Assembly (NCBI RefSeq): GCF_034259325.1
Contig: NZ_JAXIVS010000006.1
Span: 434,001-498,000 of the forward strand
DNA length: 64,000 nt
Reading direction: 5' to 3'
Source: Hyalangium ruber
Lineage (GTDB): Bacteria > Myxococcota > Myxococcia > Myxococcales > Myxococcaceae
Shown here: one piece after another, positions 53,786 to 63,300 of the stretch
Numbering within the stretch: position 1 is the stretch's first letter
Layout: every line of letters starts with the position of its first letter
Program-made: the position numbers and the translations under genes
The notes under the pieces: generated by a model
Databases searched by the model: none
What the model was told of the DNA's origin: nothing
Seen by the model: only the letters and a program-made list of their open reading frames with translations

Positions 53786-55021
53786 ATGATGCGCGACGGT
53801 GACAGGCCCTGGCGTCCTCTCCTGGAGGGCGCGATGGCGGAGCAGGCACGGCAGGCGGTCGTGGAGATCGCCACCGCCCTCGCGTCATCTCCTGCTCCAG
53901 AGCCCCGGGAGGATGATCCCACGCTGGCCTCGGGCGCCGCGGGGCAGGCGGTGTTGTTCGCCGCGCTGGCGGCTGTGCTGCCCGAGCTCGGCCACGCTGA
54001 ACGCGCGGTGGCGCTTCTGGATCGTGCTTTCGATGGCATTGGCGCTGGGGGATTCGGCCCGGAGTTGTACGCGGGCTATACGGGCGTGGGCTGGGCAGCC
54101 GAGTTCCTCCGGGGCCGGCTGCTTGCCTCGGACGAGGACCACGGTGCCGATGTGGATGAGGCCTTGGACGAGGTGCTCTCCGCGTCTCCTCCGCCAGGCG
54201 CGCATGATCTGGTTCGAGGGTTGGTGGGGCTCGGCGTGTACGCCCGAGAGCGGCTCCCTGCGCCGGCTGCCAGGCGGACCCTGGAGCGCATCGTTCGCCA
54301 CCTGGGGGCCATGGCCAGGCACGAAGGTCCGGGCTGCTGCTGGCCCGCTGAGGATGCTCGGGTCGCGGACGTGGGAGTCGCGCATGGCACGGCGGGAGTG
54401 GTGGCCTTCCTCGCAGCGTGTTGGCGAGAGGGCGTGAGCGAGGCGCGTCCGCTCATGGACGGGGCCGTGAGCTGGTTGTTGGCCCATCGGCTTCCTCTGG
54501 ATGGGGAGACGCGCTTCCCGGCCTTCGTGGCTCTGCGGGCCGACGGTCCGCCTCCGAAGCCCACCCGCTCTGCCTGGTGCTATGGCGATCCTGGGGTGGC
54601 GCTTGCGCTGCTCTCGGCGGCCCGTGCCACGGGCGATGTCTCGTGGGAGAGGGAAGCATTGGAGGCGGCTCGCGCGGCAGCTCGGCGTCCCATGGGCCAC
54701 ACCCAGGTTGTCGATGCCGGGCTGTGTCACGGCGCGGCGGGGCTGGGACACCTCTTTCATCGCCTCTATCAGGCCACGGGAGAGGACACCTTCGCTCACG
54801 CGGCGCGAGGCTGGTTCACGCGCACGCTCGCGATGCGTAAACCAGGAGAGGGTATCGCTGGGTACCTCGCGTTCGCGCCTACCCATGGCTCCTGGCACGC
54901 CGATCCAGGGCTGTTGACGGGGGCGGCGGGTGTTGCGCTCGCGCTCTTGTCCGCCGCCTGGCCGATTCCTTCCTCTTGGGATCGAATGCTGCTCGCCGAT
55001 CTGCCCCTCGTTGCTTCGTGA
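53786..55021 (+). CDS. lanC: Lanthionine synthetase C-like cyclase
   Basis: 411 residues; ATG 53786 is preferred, with in-frame GTG 53771 and ATG 53789. The LanC barrel repeats are visible: G-V-A-H-G-T-A-G, then W-C265-Y-G-D-P-G, then L-C314-H315-G-A-A-G, which supply the zinc ligands Cys/Cys/His. It activates Cys thiols of a dehydrated precursor to form (methyl)lanthionine rings. lanB starts 7 bp after its stop, and the precursor gene lies beyond lanB. No kinase or lyase domain is attached, which fits class I. Confidence 0.9.
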   Translation: MMRDGDRPWRPLLEGAMAEQARQAVVEIATALASSPAPEPREDDPTLASGAAGQAVLFAALAAVLPELGHAERAVALLDRAFDGIGAGGFGPELYAGYTGVGWAAEFLRGRLLASDEDHGADVDEALDEVLSASPPPGAHDLVRGLVGLGVYARERLPAPAARRTLERIVRHLGAMARHEGPGCCWPAEDARVADVGVAHGTAGVVAFLAACWREGVSEARPLMDGAVSWLLAHRLPLDGETRFPAFVALRADGPPPKPTRSAWCYGDPGVALALLSAARATGDVSWEREALEAARAAARRPMGHTQVVDAGLCHGAAGLGHLFHRLYQATGEDTFAHAARGWFTRTLAMRKPGEGIAGYLAFAPTHGSWHADPGLLTGAAGVALALLSAAWPIPSSWDRMLLADLPLVAS

Positions 55022-55028
55022 CGCGCCC

Positions 55029-58000
55029 ATGCCCCGCACGCCCACTGTGCTCCTCGAAGCGCCGCTCACGCCCTCGGGCTTTTTCGTCCTCCGCACGCCA
55101 CTGCTCCCATTCGATGAGCTGCTCTCCTTGGGGCAGGAACTCGTTGCCCCGCTCGTACCGCTCGATGATGGCCCCGCGCTGGAAGCCGCGCTGGCCAGGG
55201 ATCGGGCCCTGCTTCGTGAGCGCCTGCGTCGACTCGTGGCGCGTCCGGAGGTTCGTGAGGCGCTCTTCCTGGCCTCTCCCAGCCTCGATGAGAGTCTGGC
55301 GCTATGGCTGCGGGAGCCCGAGGGGGAGCGGGGGCAGAAGGTAGAGCGCGCGCTCGTCCGCTACGTGGCGCGCATGGCCGGGCGCCCCACGCCCTTTGGC
55401 CTCTTCGCGGGTTGCTCCCTGGGTCGCACCGGAGACACCACCGTGTTGCGCACCGGTCCCCGGGAGCACTACCGCCGTCATGGTCGCCTGGATATGGACT
55501 TCCTCCTCGCGCTCACCGACGCGCTGGGAAAGGCACCGGAGCTTCGCGGCGAGCTTCGCTACCGGTGCAATGACAGTCTGTACCGGGCCGCTGGCCGCGT
55601 GCGCTGGACGTCCGCTCGGATCGAGAAGAACGTTCGCGGCTACCACCTCGTTACCGCCGAGCCCACGGCCTACCTCGAAGCCACGATCGAGCAGGCGCGG
55701 CACGGCGTGCGTTTGTCGGAGCTCGCCGCGCACCTGGTCTCGGCCGATCCAGAGATCTCCCTGGAAGATGCGGAGAGCTACCTGACCGAGTTGGTGGACG
55801 CGCAGCTCCTGGTCCCCGAGTTGGCGCCGCGAGTGACGGGCGATGAACCGCTGGAGGGACTCATCGCGAGTCTCCGTGAGCATCCGGGAGCCCTGAGCAC
55901 GCTGACAACGGAGCGCTTGGGGCGTGCGGCCACTTCCTTGCGCGAATTGGATCGCGTGGGACTTGGCGCCCGAGGCGAGCAGTACCGCGCCATTGCCGCC
56001 GAGTTGGAGGGACTCTCGGCCCCTGTCGAGCTGCCTCGCTTGTTCCAGGTGGACCTCTACAAACCCGCGCCGGAGGCCCAGCTGGGCCCGGACGTCCTCG
56101 CCGAGCTGCGGCGTGCCATCGAGCTGGTGCGCCGAATGACACGCTCCGACGATGCGCTGCGCTCCTTCGTGGAGGACTTCGTCACCCGCTACGGCGACGA
56201 GGAGGTGCCGCTGCTGGAGGCGCTGGACGAGGAGTGTGGCATCGGCTTCCAGGCCTCGAAGGCGCCCTCGGCCGCGGGCGAGCCCTTGCTGGAGGGGCTC
56301 CCGTTTCCCGAACAGCCACGATCCGCGGGGACGTTCGGCGCCCGGGAGACGGCGCTGCTCCGAAAGCTGCATGAGGCGCTCACCACGGGTGCCCTCTGTG
56401 TGGAGCTCTCACCGGAGGACCTCGAGAAGCTGACGGTCTCCCAGCCGCCCGTGCTGCCGGACGCGTTCGCTGCCATGGCCGTTCTCTCCGCCGCCTCGCC
56501 GGAGGAACTGTCCGCAGGCCGTTTTCAGCTCTTCCTCAGCTCCGTGAGCGGTCCATCGGGAGCGCTGCTGATGGGCCGCTTCTGTCACGGGGAGCCCGCG
56601 CTGGCCGCCGCGGTGGCCGAGCATCTGCGCTCCGAGGAGGCCCTGCGGCCGGACGCTGTTCATGCCGAGATCGTCCATTTGCCCCAGGGCCGCATCGGCA
56701 ACGTGCTCCTGCGCCCCGTGCTGCGCGGCCATGAGATTCCGTTCCTCGGCCGCTCAGGGGCTCCCTCCGAGCGCCAGCTTCCGCTGGAGGACCTCTCGGT
56801 CCGCGTGGAGGACGAGCGCGTCGTGCTGCGCTCGCGGCGACTGGGGCGCGAGGTCATTCCCCGATTGACCACCGCGCACAACTTCACCGGCCCGATGAAC
56901 CTGGGCGTGTACCGCTTCTTGTGCGCGCTGCAGAGCCAAGGCACCGCGCCCGCGCTCCAGTTCGACTGGGGGCCGCTGAGCCGCGCGCCCTTCCTGCCCC
57001 GGCTCACCTTCGGGCGAGTGGTGCTCTCCCGCGCGCGTTGGCGGGTGGAGCAGGAGCCACTCCAGGCGCTCGGGCGGACCTCGGGAGCAGAGCGCTATTC
57101 CGCCGTGCAGCGCCTTCGGGCCGAATTGCACCTGCCTCGCCGCATCCACCTCGCGGAGGGAGACAACGAGCTGCCGGTGGACCTGGACAACGCGCTCGAC
57201 GTGGAGAGCCTCGTCCAGCTGGTGAAGGACCTCCCGGGCGCTGTGCTGCTCGAGCCTTTCGCTGGACCGGAGGGGCTGTGTGCCACCGGTCCAGAGGGCC
57301 GCTTCACCCACGAGCTCATCGTTCCTTTCGTGCGCGGCGATCGCGTCCCGAAGCCCGCGCGGGTGGCGGTGCCTCTGCCCGCGCTTTTCCCTCGGCGGTT
57401 CCCTCCCGGGACGGAGTGGCTCCAGGTCCGGCTCTACACCGGGACGGCGGGCGCGGATGCGGTGCTGCGAGAGGTGGTCGCGCCGGTGGTGCGGCAGGTG
57501 GTGAGCTCGGGCGCGGCGGACAATTGGTTCTTCATCCGCTACGTGGATCCGGATTGGCACTTGCGCCTGCGGTTCCATGGCCGTCCGGAGGTGTTGCTCG
57601 GAGAGGTGTTCCCGGCCCTGTGGCGTGCCGCCGCACCATTCCTGGAGGACCGCCGTCTGTGGAACGTGCAGTTGGGCACCTATGAGCGCGAGGTGCAGCG
57701 CTACGGTGGGCCCGAGGCCATCGCGCTCGCCGAGCGTCTCTTTTGCGCGGACAGCGAGGCCGTGCTGGGCATCCTCCAGAGCCTGGAGGAACTGGGAGGA
57801 GCCGGCGCGCGGTGGCGACTGGCTGCCTGTGGCATCGATACCTTGCTGGGCGATCTGGGCCTGGAGTTGGAAGCCCGGCATGCGCTGCTGCGCCGCCTGC
57901 GCGCGGACTTCGGGAAACGCTTCAAGGTGGATGCTGCCTTCGAGCGGAGGCTGGGCGAGCGCTTCCGTCGGGAGCGGCCCACGCTGGAATCCCTGCTCGA

Positions 58001-58271
58001 GGCCGAGCCTGGGGCTCGGGAGCCGTTGTCACCCGCGCTGGAGCTTCTGCGCCGCCGTTCGGAGCGCGTGGCGCCCGTGGTCGCCGAGCTCCGGGCGCTG
58101 GAGCGTTCCGGGCGGTTGTCGTGCTCCATCGAGGAGCAGGCGGCCAGCTACGTGCATATGCACACCAACCGCCTGTTCCGTGATGCGGCGCTCGCGCAGG
58201 AGTTGGTGCTGTACGACTTCCTGGAGCGCTACTACGCGTCGAAGCTGGCGCGGGCACGCCGGCGGAGCTAG
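55029..58271 (+). CDS. lanB: Class I lanthipeptide dehydratase, full length
   Basis: 1080 residues. The N-terminal glutamylation domain (about 30-700) includes the basic G-R-P-T-P-F-G-L-F-A-G and later T-A-H-N-F-T-G-P-M-N segments. The C-terminal elimination domain (about 780-1070, SpaB_C/thiopeptide type) has N-W-F-F-I-R-Y-V-D-P-D-W-H-L-R-L-R-F. LanB uses glutamyl-tRNA(Glu) to dehydrate Ser and Thr of the precursor. Both domains are on one chain, unlike split systems. Translation is likely coupled to lanC (7-bp gap). Its stop TAG shares CTAG with the stop of the opposite-strand precursor gene. Confidence 0.93.
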   Translation: MPRTPTVLLEAPLTPSGFFVLRTPLLPFDELLSLGQELVAPLVPLDDGPALEAALARDRALLRERLRRLVARPEVREALFLASPSLDESLALWLREPEGERGQKVERALVRYVARMAGRPTPFGLFAGCSLGRTGDTTVLRTGPREHYRRHGRLDMDFLLALTDALGKAPELRGELRYRCNDSLYRAAGRVRWTSARIEKNVRGYHLVTAEPTAYLEATIEQARHGVRLSELAAHLVSADPEISLEDAESYLTELVDAQLLVPELAPRVTGDEPLEGLIASLREHPGALSTLTTERLGRAATSLRELDRVGLGARGEQYRAIAAELEGLSAPVELPRLFQVDLYKPAPEAQLGPDVLAELRRAIELVRRMTRSDDALRSFVEDFVTRYGDEEVPLLEALDEECGIGFQASKAPSAAGEPLLEGLPFPEQPRSAGTFGARETALLRKLHEALTTGALCVELSPEDLEKLTVSQPPVLPDAFAAMAVLSAASPEELSAGRFQLFLSSVSGPSGALLMGRFCHGEPALAAAVAEHLRSEEALRPDAVHAEIVHLPQGRIGNVLLRPVLRGHEIPFLGRSGAPSERQLPLEDLSVRVEDERVVLRSRRLGREVIPRLTTAHNFTGPMNLGVYRFLCALQSQGTAPALQFDWGPLSRAPFLPRLTFGRVVLSRARWRVEQEPLQALGRTSGAERYSAVQRLRAELHLPRRIHLAEGDNELPVDLDNALDVESLVQLVKDLPGAVLLEPFAGPEGLCATGPEGRFTHELIVPFVRGDRVPKPARVAVPLPALFPRRFPPGTEWLQVRLYTGTAGADAVLREVVAPVVRQVVSSGAADNWFFIRYVDPDWHLRLRFHGRPEVLLGEVFPALWRAAAPFLEDRRLWNVQLGTYEREVQRYGGPEAIALAERLFCADSEAVLGILQSLEELGGAGARWRLAACGIDTLLGDLGLELEARHALLRRLRADFGKRFKVDAAFERRLGERFRRERPTLESLLEAEPGAREPLSPALELLRRRSERVAPVVAELRALERSGRLSCSIEEQAASYVHMHTNRLFRDAALAQELVLYDFLERYYASKLARARRRS

Positions 58272-58438
58272 CCGAGGTAGTCGGTATCGTCGGGGTTGGC
58301 GATGCACTCCTGGGTCCGCGGACACGTGCAGGTGATGGCCGTGGTGCCTCGCTTCAGCTCATGGCCGCCCTGCGACGACGTCAGGCTGCGGATCGTCTCG
58401 GACTTGAGCGAGAGCTTCTTCCCGGTCTTCTTCTCCAT
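58268..58438 (-). CDS. lanA: Class I lanthipeptide precursor peptide
   Basis: 56 residues, ATG 58438 with the strong site GGGAGGAG 6 nt upstream. The leader reads KKLSLKSETIRSLT at residues 7-20, the K-L-x-L-x-x-E-T-I-x-x-L pattern of class I precursors in Bacteroidota and myxobacteria. Residues 24-25 are Gly-Gly, a possible cleavage point. The core region (26-56) has three Cys (37, 39, 45) and Thr at 32, 33, 36, 38, 42 and 52, so up to three methyllanthionine rings could form by LanB and LanC encoded next door. The end is acidic (N-P-D-D-T-D-Y-L-G). The gene reads opposite to lanB and the two stops interlock at CTAG. Confidence 0.88.
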   Translation of the reverse strand: MEKKTGKKLSLKSETIRSLTSSQGGHELKRGTTAITCTCPRTQECIANPDDTDYLG

Positions 58439-58502
58439 GGTGTTCTCCTCCCTCGGTTGTGCCCCGCCTCGACACGCTGCGGGCAGGACGCACGAAGGCT
58501 AG

Positions 58503-58527
58503 CCTTGAGTCTCGGGTAGACTCAAGG
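58503..58527. repeat. Perfect 10-bp hairpin between the PP2C and lanA genes
   Basis: CCTTGAGTCT and AGACTCAAGG pair around CGGGT. It lies 33 bp after the PP2C stop and 65 bp upstream of the lanA ATG on the minus strand. It may terminate PP2C transcription or regulate lanA; the strand after the stem lacks a clean T tract. Confidence 0.55.
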
Positions 58528-58559
58528 AAATCAGGATTTGCCTGAAATGTGGGGGCTGC

Positions 58560-59324
58560 TCAGTGGTTGTGGTAGCGGGCCAGCACGCAGGTGACGTTGT
58601 CGTTGCCGCCCGCAGCGTTCGCCAGGTCGATGAGCTGGGAGCACGCCTTCTCCAGCTCCGTGGTGCGCGAGAGCACCTCCTGGATCTGCGGATCCGTCAC
58701 CATGCCCGACAGGCCGTCCGAGCACAGCAGGAAGATGTCGCCTTCCTTGGGCTCCAGCCGCGCCACGTCCACCACCACCGATTCCTTCATCCCCAACGCG
58801 CGGACAATCACGTTCTTGTGGGGGAAGTTCTCGATCTCCTCCGGCGAGAGCTTCTTGGCCTTGAGGTAGTCGTTGAGCAGCGAGTGGTCCTCGGTCACCT
58901 GCTTGAGCGTGCCCTCGCGGAAGAAGTACACGCGGCTGTCGCCCACGTGCCCCACGTACGCCGTGGAGTTGGCGAAGTGCACCGTGACGATGGTGGTGCC
59001 CATGCCCTTGTACTTCGAGTCGCTGCTGGCCTTCTCGAAGATGCGCGAGTTGGCGAGCTTGATGCCGGTGGCCAGCCGGTTCTCATCGTAGTTGCGCGTC
59101 TTGTCCATCTTGAACGGCCACGTCGCGTCCGCGTCCCGCGACGTCATCTTGAAGAACTCGCCCAATTCCTCCACGGCGATCTTCGAGGCGATCTCTCCAG
59201 AGGAGTGTCCGCCCATGCCGTCGGCGACACAGCAGAGGTTCTCCTCCGGCAACAGGAGGTAGTTGTCCTCGTTGTGGTTGCGCTTCATCCCGACGTGGGT
59301 AAGGCCTGCTACCTCGATGCGCAT
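58560..59324 (-). CDS. PP2C-type serine/threonine protein phosphatase
   Basis: 254 residues from the ATG at 59324; the longer frame to 59417 has no supporting features. Motifs: H-V-G-M-K-R-N-H-N-E-D-N-Y, A-D-G-M-G-G-H-S-S-G-E, V-G-H-V-G-D-S-R-V-Y, C-S-D-G-L-S-G-M-V and G-G-N-D-N-V-T, giving the full Mg/Mn-binding set. It is cytoplasmic and soluble. Such phosphatases oppose the many Hanks-type kinases of myxobacteria; no kinase gene is adjacent. The DUF192 gene lies upstream, separated by a terminator. Confidence 0.93.
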   Translation of the reverse strand: MRIEVAGLTHVGMKRNHNEDNYLLLPEENLCCVADGMGGHSSGEIASKIAVEELGEFFKMTSRDADATWPFKMDKTRNYDENRLATGIKLANSRIFEKASSDSKYKGMGTTIVTVHFANSTAYVGHVGDSRVYFFREGTLKQVTEDHSLLNDYLKAKKLSPEEIENFPHKNVIVRALGMKESVVVDVARLEPKEGDIFLLCSDGLSGMVTDPQIQEVLSRTTELEKACSQLIDLANAAGGNDNVTCVLARYHNH

Positions 59325-59387
59325 GCGCGGGAACTCGTGTGGACGCGTAAAAGGGGACGCGTGGAGACCGTCTTGCACGTTAACAAA

Positions 59388-59403
59388 GCCCCCCTGCGGG
59401 GGC
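59388..59403 (-). terminator. Minus-strand intrinsic terminator after the DUF192 gene
   Basis: GCCCCC/GGGGGC stem with a 4-base loop; on the minus strand TTTGTT follows. It is 41 bp after the DUF192 stop at 59445. Confidence 0.7.
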
Positions 59404-59444
59404 AAAACCCATCGCATAGGGCACCCGCCCAGGAGCCATGGGGG

Positions 59445-59813
59445 CTACCCCCCCGGCTGGGTCGCCGGCTCGAAGACGAGCCGATCGCCCTCCTGCGTCT
59501 GGCTGGCCTCCAGCGTCCCCGCCGGTAGCTCCAGCACCGAGTGGGCCTTGAAGTAGACCGAGCTCATCCTCCAGGCGGGCATCGCCGGGATCTGCTTGAC
59601 GATGCGGCCTTCCGGGTCCAGGAAGACGACGTCGATGGGGATCCGCATGAAGAAGGTATGGATGGAGTTGCAGGGCACGATGTGCATGCCCTCGCCGAAC
59701 ACCAGCGAGCGCCGCCCCATCAGCCCCTTGAAGCGGGACACGAAGGAAGCGGCTCGCTCGGCGCGGTCGGCCAGCAGCCGGCCTCGGGTCTCGTTGTTCA
59801 CCTTCCAGCGCAT
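59445..59813 (-). CDS. DUF192 family protein
   Basis: 122 residues. The DUF192 pattern is visible: R-F-K-G-L-M-G-R-R-S-L, then I-H-T-F-F-M-R-I-P-I-D-V-V-F-L-D and V-L-E-L-P-A-G-T. The family is a small beta-barrel of unknown role, often exported. Here no signal peptide is present, so the protein is probably cytoplasmic. It diverges from trmL with 17 bp between starts. Confidence 0.85.
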   Translation of the reverse strand: MRWKVNNETRGRLLADRAERAASFVSRFKGLMGRRSLVFGEGMHIVPCNSIHTFFMRIPIDVVFLDPEGRIVKQIPAMPAWRMSSVYFKAHSVLELPAGTLEASQTQEGDRLVFEPATQPGG

Positions 59814-59830
59814 GCAGGACGTTCTACCCC

Positions 59831-60334
59831 ATGCTTGAGCCCCTGGCGCGTCCCCTGCACCTCGTCCTGGTGTCGCCGCAGATTCCTCCCAATACCGGCA
59901 ACGTCGCCCGCCTGTGCGCGGTGACGGGCAGCCGGCTCATCCTCGTGGAGCCGCTGGGCTTCTCCATCGCGGACCGGGACTTGAAGCGCGCCGGCCTGGA
60001 CTACTGGGACAAGGTCTTCCTCAAGCTGTATCCCACCTATGCGGCCTACCTGGAGGACTACCCGGAGGCCCGGCGGTGGCTGTTCTCCGCCCGCGCTTCT
60101 ACATCCCTGTATGCCGCCCGCTTCGAGGCGGGGGACCACCTGGTGTTCGGCTCGGAGGTGACGGGGCTCTTGCCCGAGGTGATGGAAGGGGGCTCCGGGC
60201 AGCCGGTGACCATCCCCATGCTGGCCGAGCGGAGGAGCCTCAACCTGTCCACCTCGGTGGGGATTGCCACCTATGAGGCACTGCGGCAGGTGCAGCTGGG
60301 GGAAGCGGCCAGGCAGCCCCCCTCGGCAAGTTGA
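59831..60334 (+). CDS. trmL: tRNA (cytidine/uridine-34-2'-O)-methyltransferase
   Basis: 167 residues. SPOUT family: motif 1 P-P-N-T-G-N-V-A-R-L-C at about 19-29, motif 2 L-V-F-G-S-E-V-T-G-L-L, and motif 3 S-L-N-L-S-T-S-V-G-I-A. The trefoil knot binds SAM. TrmL methylates the 2'-OH of the wobble base in tRNA(Leu) isoacceptors. Length is normal (E. coli 157). It ends 33 bp before the large repeat protein gene. Confidence 0.9.
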   Translation: MLEPLARPLHLVLVSPQIPPNTGNVARLCAVTGSRLILVEPLGFSIADRDLKRAGLDYWDKVFLKLYPTYAAYLEDYPEARRWLFSARASTSLYAARFEAGDHLVFGSEVTGLLPEVMEGGSGQPVTIPMLAERRSLNLSTSVGIATYEALRQVQLGEAARQPPSAS

Positions 60335-60367
60335 GGGCAGAGGCAGGGGGGGTAGACTCCGGGCGTC

Positions 60368-63300
60368 ATGTCGCCCTCGCTTGTCGCTGAAGCGCTGTAC
60401 TCCGCCCACAAGGCTCGCGCCACCGGTCAGCTCACGCTCCACTCGGGTGGGCGTGAGTCGAGGCTGTTCCTCCAGGAGGGCAACCTGGTCGGCACGCAGC
60501 TCGGGTTTGGGTTCCAGAGCCCGGCGCAGGCGCTGCTGCAGAGCGGGCGGATGGGGGCCGAGGCGCTGGATGCGCTCTGGGCGCGGGGTGGGGCGGGTGC
60601 GCCGGATGAGGATCTGCTGGAGGCGCTGGGGATGGGGGAGGAGGGGGTGGCCGAGTTGCAGGTGCTGGCCCATGTGCGGCGGCTGAGTCAGCTGGCCGAG
60701 CGCTCCGCGTTCGAGCCAGGGGCGGTGGAGGAGATGTTCCGGCCGATTGCCGGGGCTCGGGTGGTTCGCGCCGCCTTGGAGCCGGGCAGGGCGGAGGGGG
60801 CTCCCGCGCGGGTGTATCGCTGTGCCGATGTGGCGGCGTGCGAGCCGTGGCTCTCGGGGGAAGGGGAGCGCGCTTTTCTGGAGACGCTGGGGAAGTTCTT
60901 GCAGCCGGAGGCGCTGACGGTCGCGCAGGAGGCGCTGCTGCGGGTGCTCGAGCGCGAGGGGCTCGTGGAGTCCTTGCGCGTCGAGGAGTGGGAGGCTCGG
61001 GAGCGGGCTCGCATTGCCGAGGAGGCGCGCCGGGCTGAAGAGGCTCGGTTGGCTGAAGAGGCTCGGTTGGCCGAGGAGGCTCGGCGGGCCGAAGAGGCGC
61101 GACTGGCCGAGGAGGCGCGACTGGCCGAAGAGGCGCGACTGGCCGAGGAGGCACGGCTGGCCGAGGAGGCTCGACTAGCCGAAGAGGCGCGGCTGGCTGA
61201 GGAGGCGCGCCGGGCGGAAGAAGCTCGACTGGCCGAGGAAGCACGTCGGGCGGAAGAGGCTCGGTTGGCCGAGGAAGCACGCCGGGCCGAAGAAGCGCGA
61301 CTGGCCGAAGAGGCGCGACTGGCCGAAGAGGCACGCCGGGCTGAAGAGGCACGTTTGGCCGAGGAGGCGCGGCTGGCCGAAGAGGCGCGCCGAGCGGAAG
61401 AGGCTCGGCTGGCCGAAGAGGCGCGCCGAGCGGAAGAGGCGCGACTGGCCGAAGAGGCTCGGCTGGCGGAAGAGGCTCGGCTGGCCGAAGAGGCGCGCCG
61501 AGCGGAAGAGGCGCGACTAGCCGAAGAGGCTCGACTGGCTGAAGAGGCTCGACTGGCTGAAGAGGCTCGACTCGCTGAAGAGGCTCGGCTGGCGGAAGAG
61601 GCTCGACTCGCTGAAGAGGCTCGACTGGCTGAAGAGGCTCGGCTAGCCGAAGAGGCTCGACTCGCTGAAGAGGCTCGACTCGCTGAAGAGGCTCGACTCG
61701 CTGAAGAGGCTCGACTCGCTGAAGAGGCTCGACTCGCTGAAGAGGCTCGACTCGCTGAAGAAGCGCGTCGGGTCGAGGAAGCCCGGCTGGCTGAGGAGGC
61801 ACGTCGGGCCGAAGAAGCTCGGTTGGCCGAAGAGGCGCGTCGGGTCGAGGAAGCCCGGCTGGCTGAGGAGGCACGTCGGGCCGAAGAAGCTCGGTTGGCC
61901 GAAGAGGCGCGTCGAGCCGAAGAGGCTCGGTTGGCTGAAGAAGCCCGGCTGGCTGAGGAGGCTCGCCAAGTCGAGGAGGCACGTCGGGCGGAAGAGGCTC
62001 GCCTCGCTGAAGAGGCACGACTGGCCGAAGAGGCTCGCAGGGCTGAAGAAGCCCGACAGGTTGAGGAGGCACGTCGAGCCGAAGAGGCTCGAATTGCCGA
62101 AGAGGCGCGTCGAGCTGAGGAGGCGCGACTGGCCGAGGAGTTCCGGCTAGCCGAAGAGGCTCGCATTGAAGAGGAGCGGCGCCGAGCTGAGGAGGCGCGC
62201 CTCGCAGAGGAGCAGCGGCTGGCCGAAGAGGCTCGGCTGGCTGAGGAGGCTCGGCTAGCCGAAGAGGCCCGTCAGGCCCGCTTGGTTGAGGAAGCGCGCC
62301 GAGCCGAAGAAGCCCGTCAGGCAGAGGAGGCGCGGCTAGCCGAAGAGGCGCGGCTGGCTGAAGAGGCACGCCGAGCTGAGGAAGCCCGTATTGAGGAGGA
62401 GCGGCGCCAAGCGGAGGCAGCCCGTCTCGAGGAAGAGCGGCGCCTTGCGGAAGAGGCACGGCTGGCGGAGGAAGCGCGCCGTGAGGAGGAAGCTCGGCTA
62501 GCGGAAGAGGTACGGCTGGCCGAAGAGGCGCGGCTGGCGGAGGAGGCACGCCGAGCCGAAGAGGCCCGACTCGAGGAAGAAGCTCGGTTGGCCGAAGAGG
62601 CGCGCCGGGCGGAAGAAGCGCGACTGGCGGAAGAAGCGCGACTGGCGGAAGAGGCACGTTTGGCCGAGGAGGCTCGGCTGGCCGAGGAAGCTCGGCTGGC
62701 CGAAGAGGCGCGCCGGGCGGAAGAAGCGCGACTGGCGGAAGAGGCACGCCGGGCCGAAGAGGCACGTTTGGCCGAGGAGGCTCGGCTGGCCGAGGAGGCG
62801 CGCCGAGCGGAAGAAGCGCGACTGGCTGAAGAGGCGCGTCGAGCTGAGGAGGCTCGGCTGGCCGAAGAGGCGCGACTGGCTGAAGAGGCGCGTCGAGCTG
62901 AGGAGGCTCGGCTGGCCGAAGAAGCACGCGTGGCGGAGGAACTGCGGCTGGCGGAGGAGGCTCGGCGGGCGGAAGAGGCTCGACTTGCGGAGGAAGCGCG
63001 TCAGGCCGAAGAGGCTCGCCAGGAAGCGGCTCGGCTCGCAGAGGAAGCTCGACTGGCTGAAGAGGCTCGACTGGCCGAAGAAGCCCGTCGGGCGGAAGCG
63101 CTGCGTCAGGCCGCCGAAGCTGCGCGTCAGGCCGAGGAGGCCCGCCAGGCCGAGGAGGAGCGTCTGGCAGCCGAAGCGCGAGCGGCGGAGGAAGCTCGCC
63201 TCGAAGAGGAGCAGCGTCGGGCCAAGGAGGCTCGGCTGGCGGAGAAGGCGCGTCGAGCCGCGGAACTTGCCCGTCAGGCCGAGGTGGCCCGTCAAGCGGA

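Noticed and set aside
60688-62166. Minus-strand frame with Ser/Ala/Arg repeats (492 residues)
   Set aside because: Same array read in another frame; no start signals and no domain.
61016-63200. 18-bp repeats as a possible CRISPR array
   Set aside because: There are no spacers between units, the units encode a peptide in frame, and no cas genes are near.
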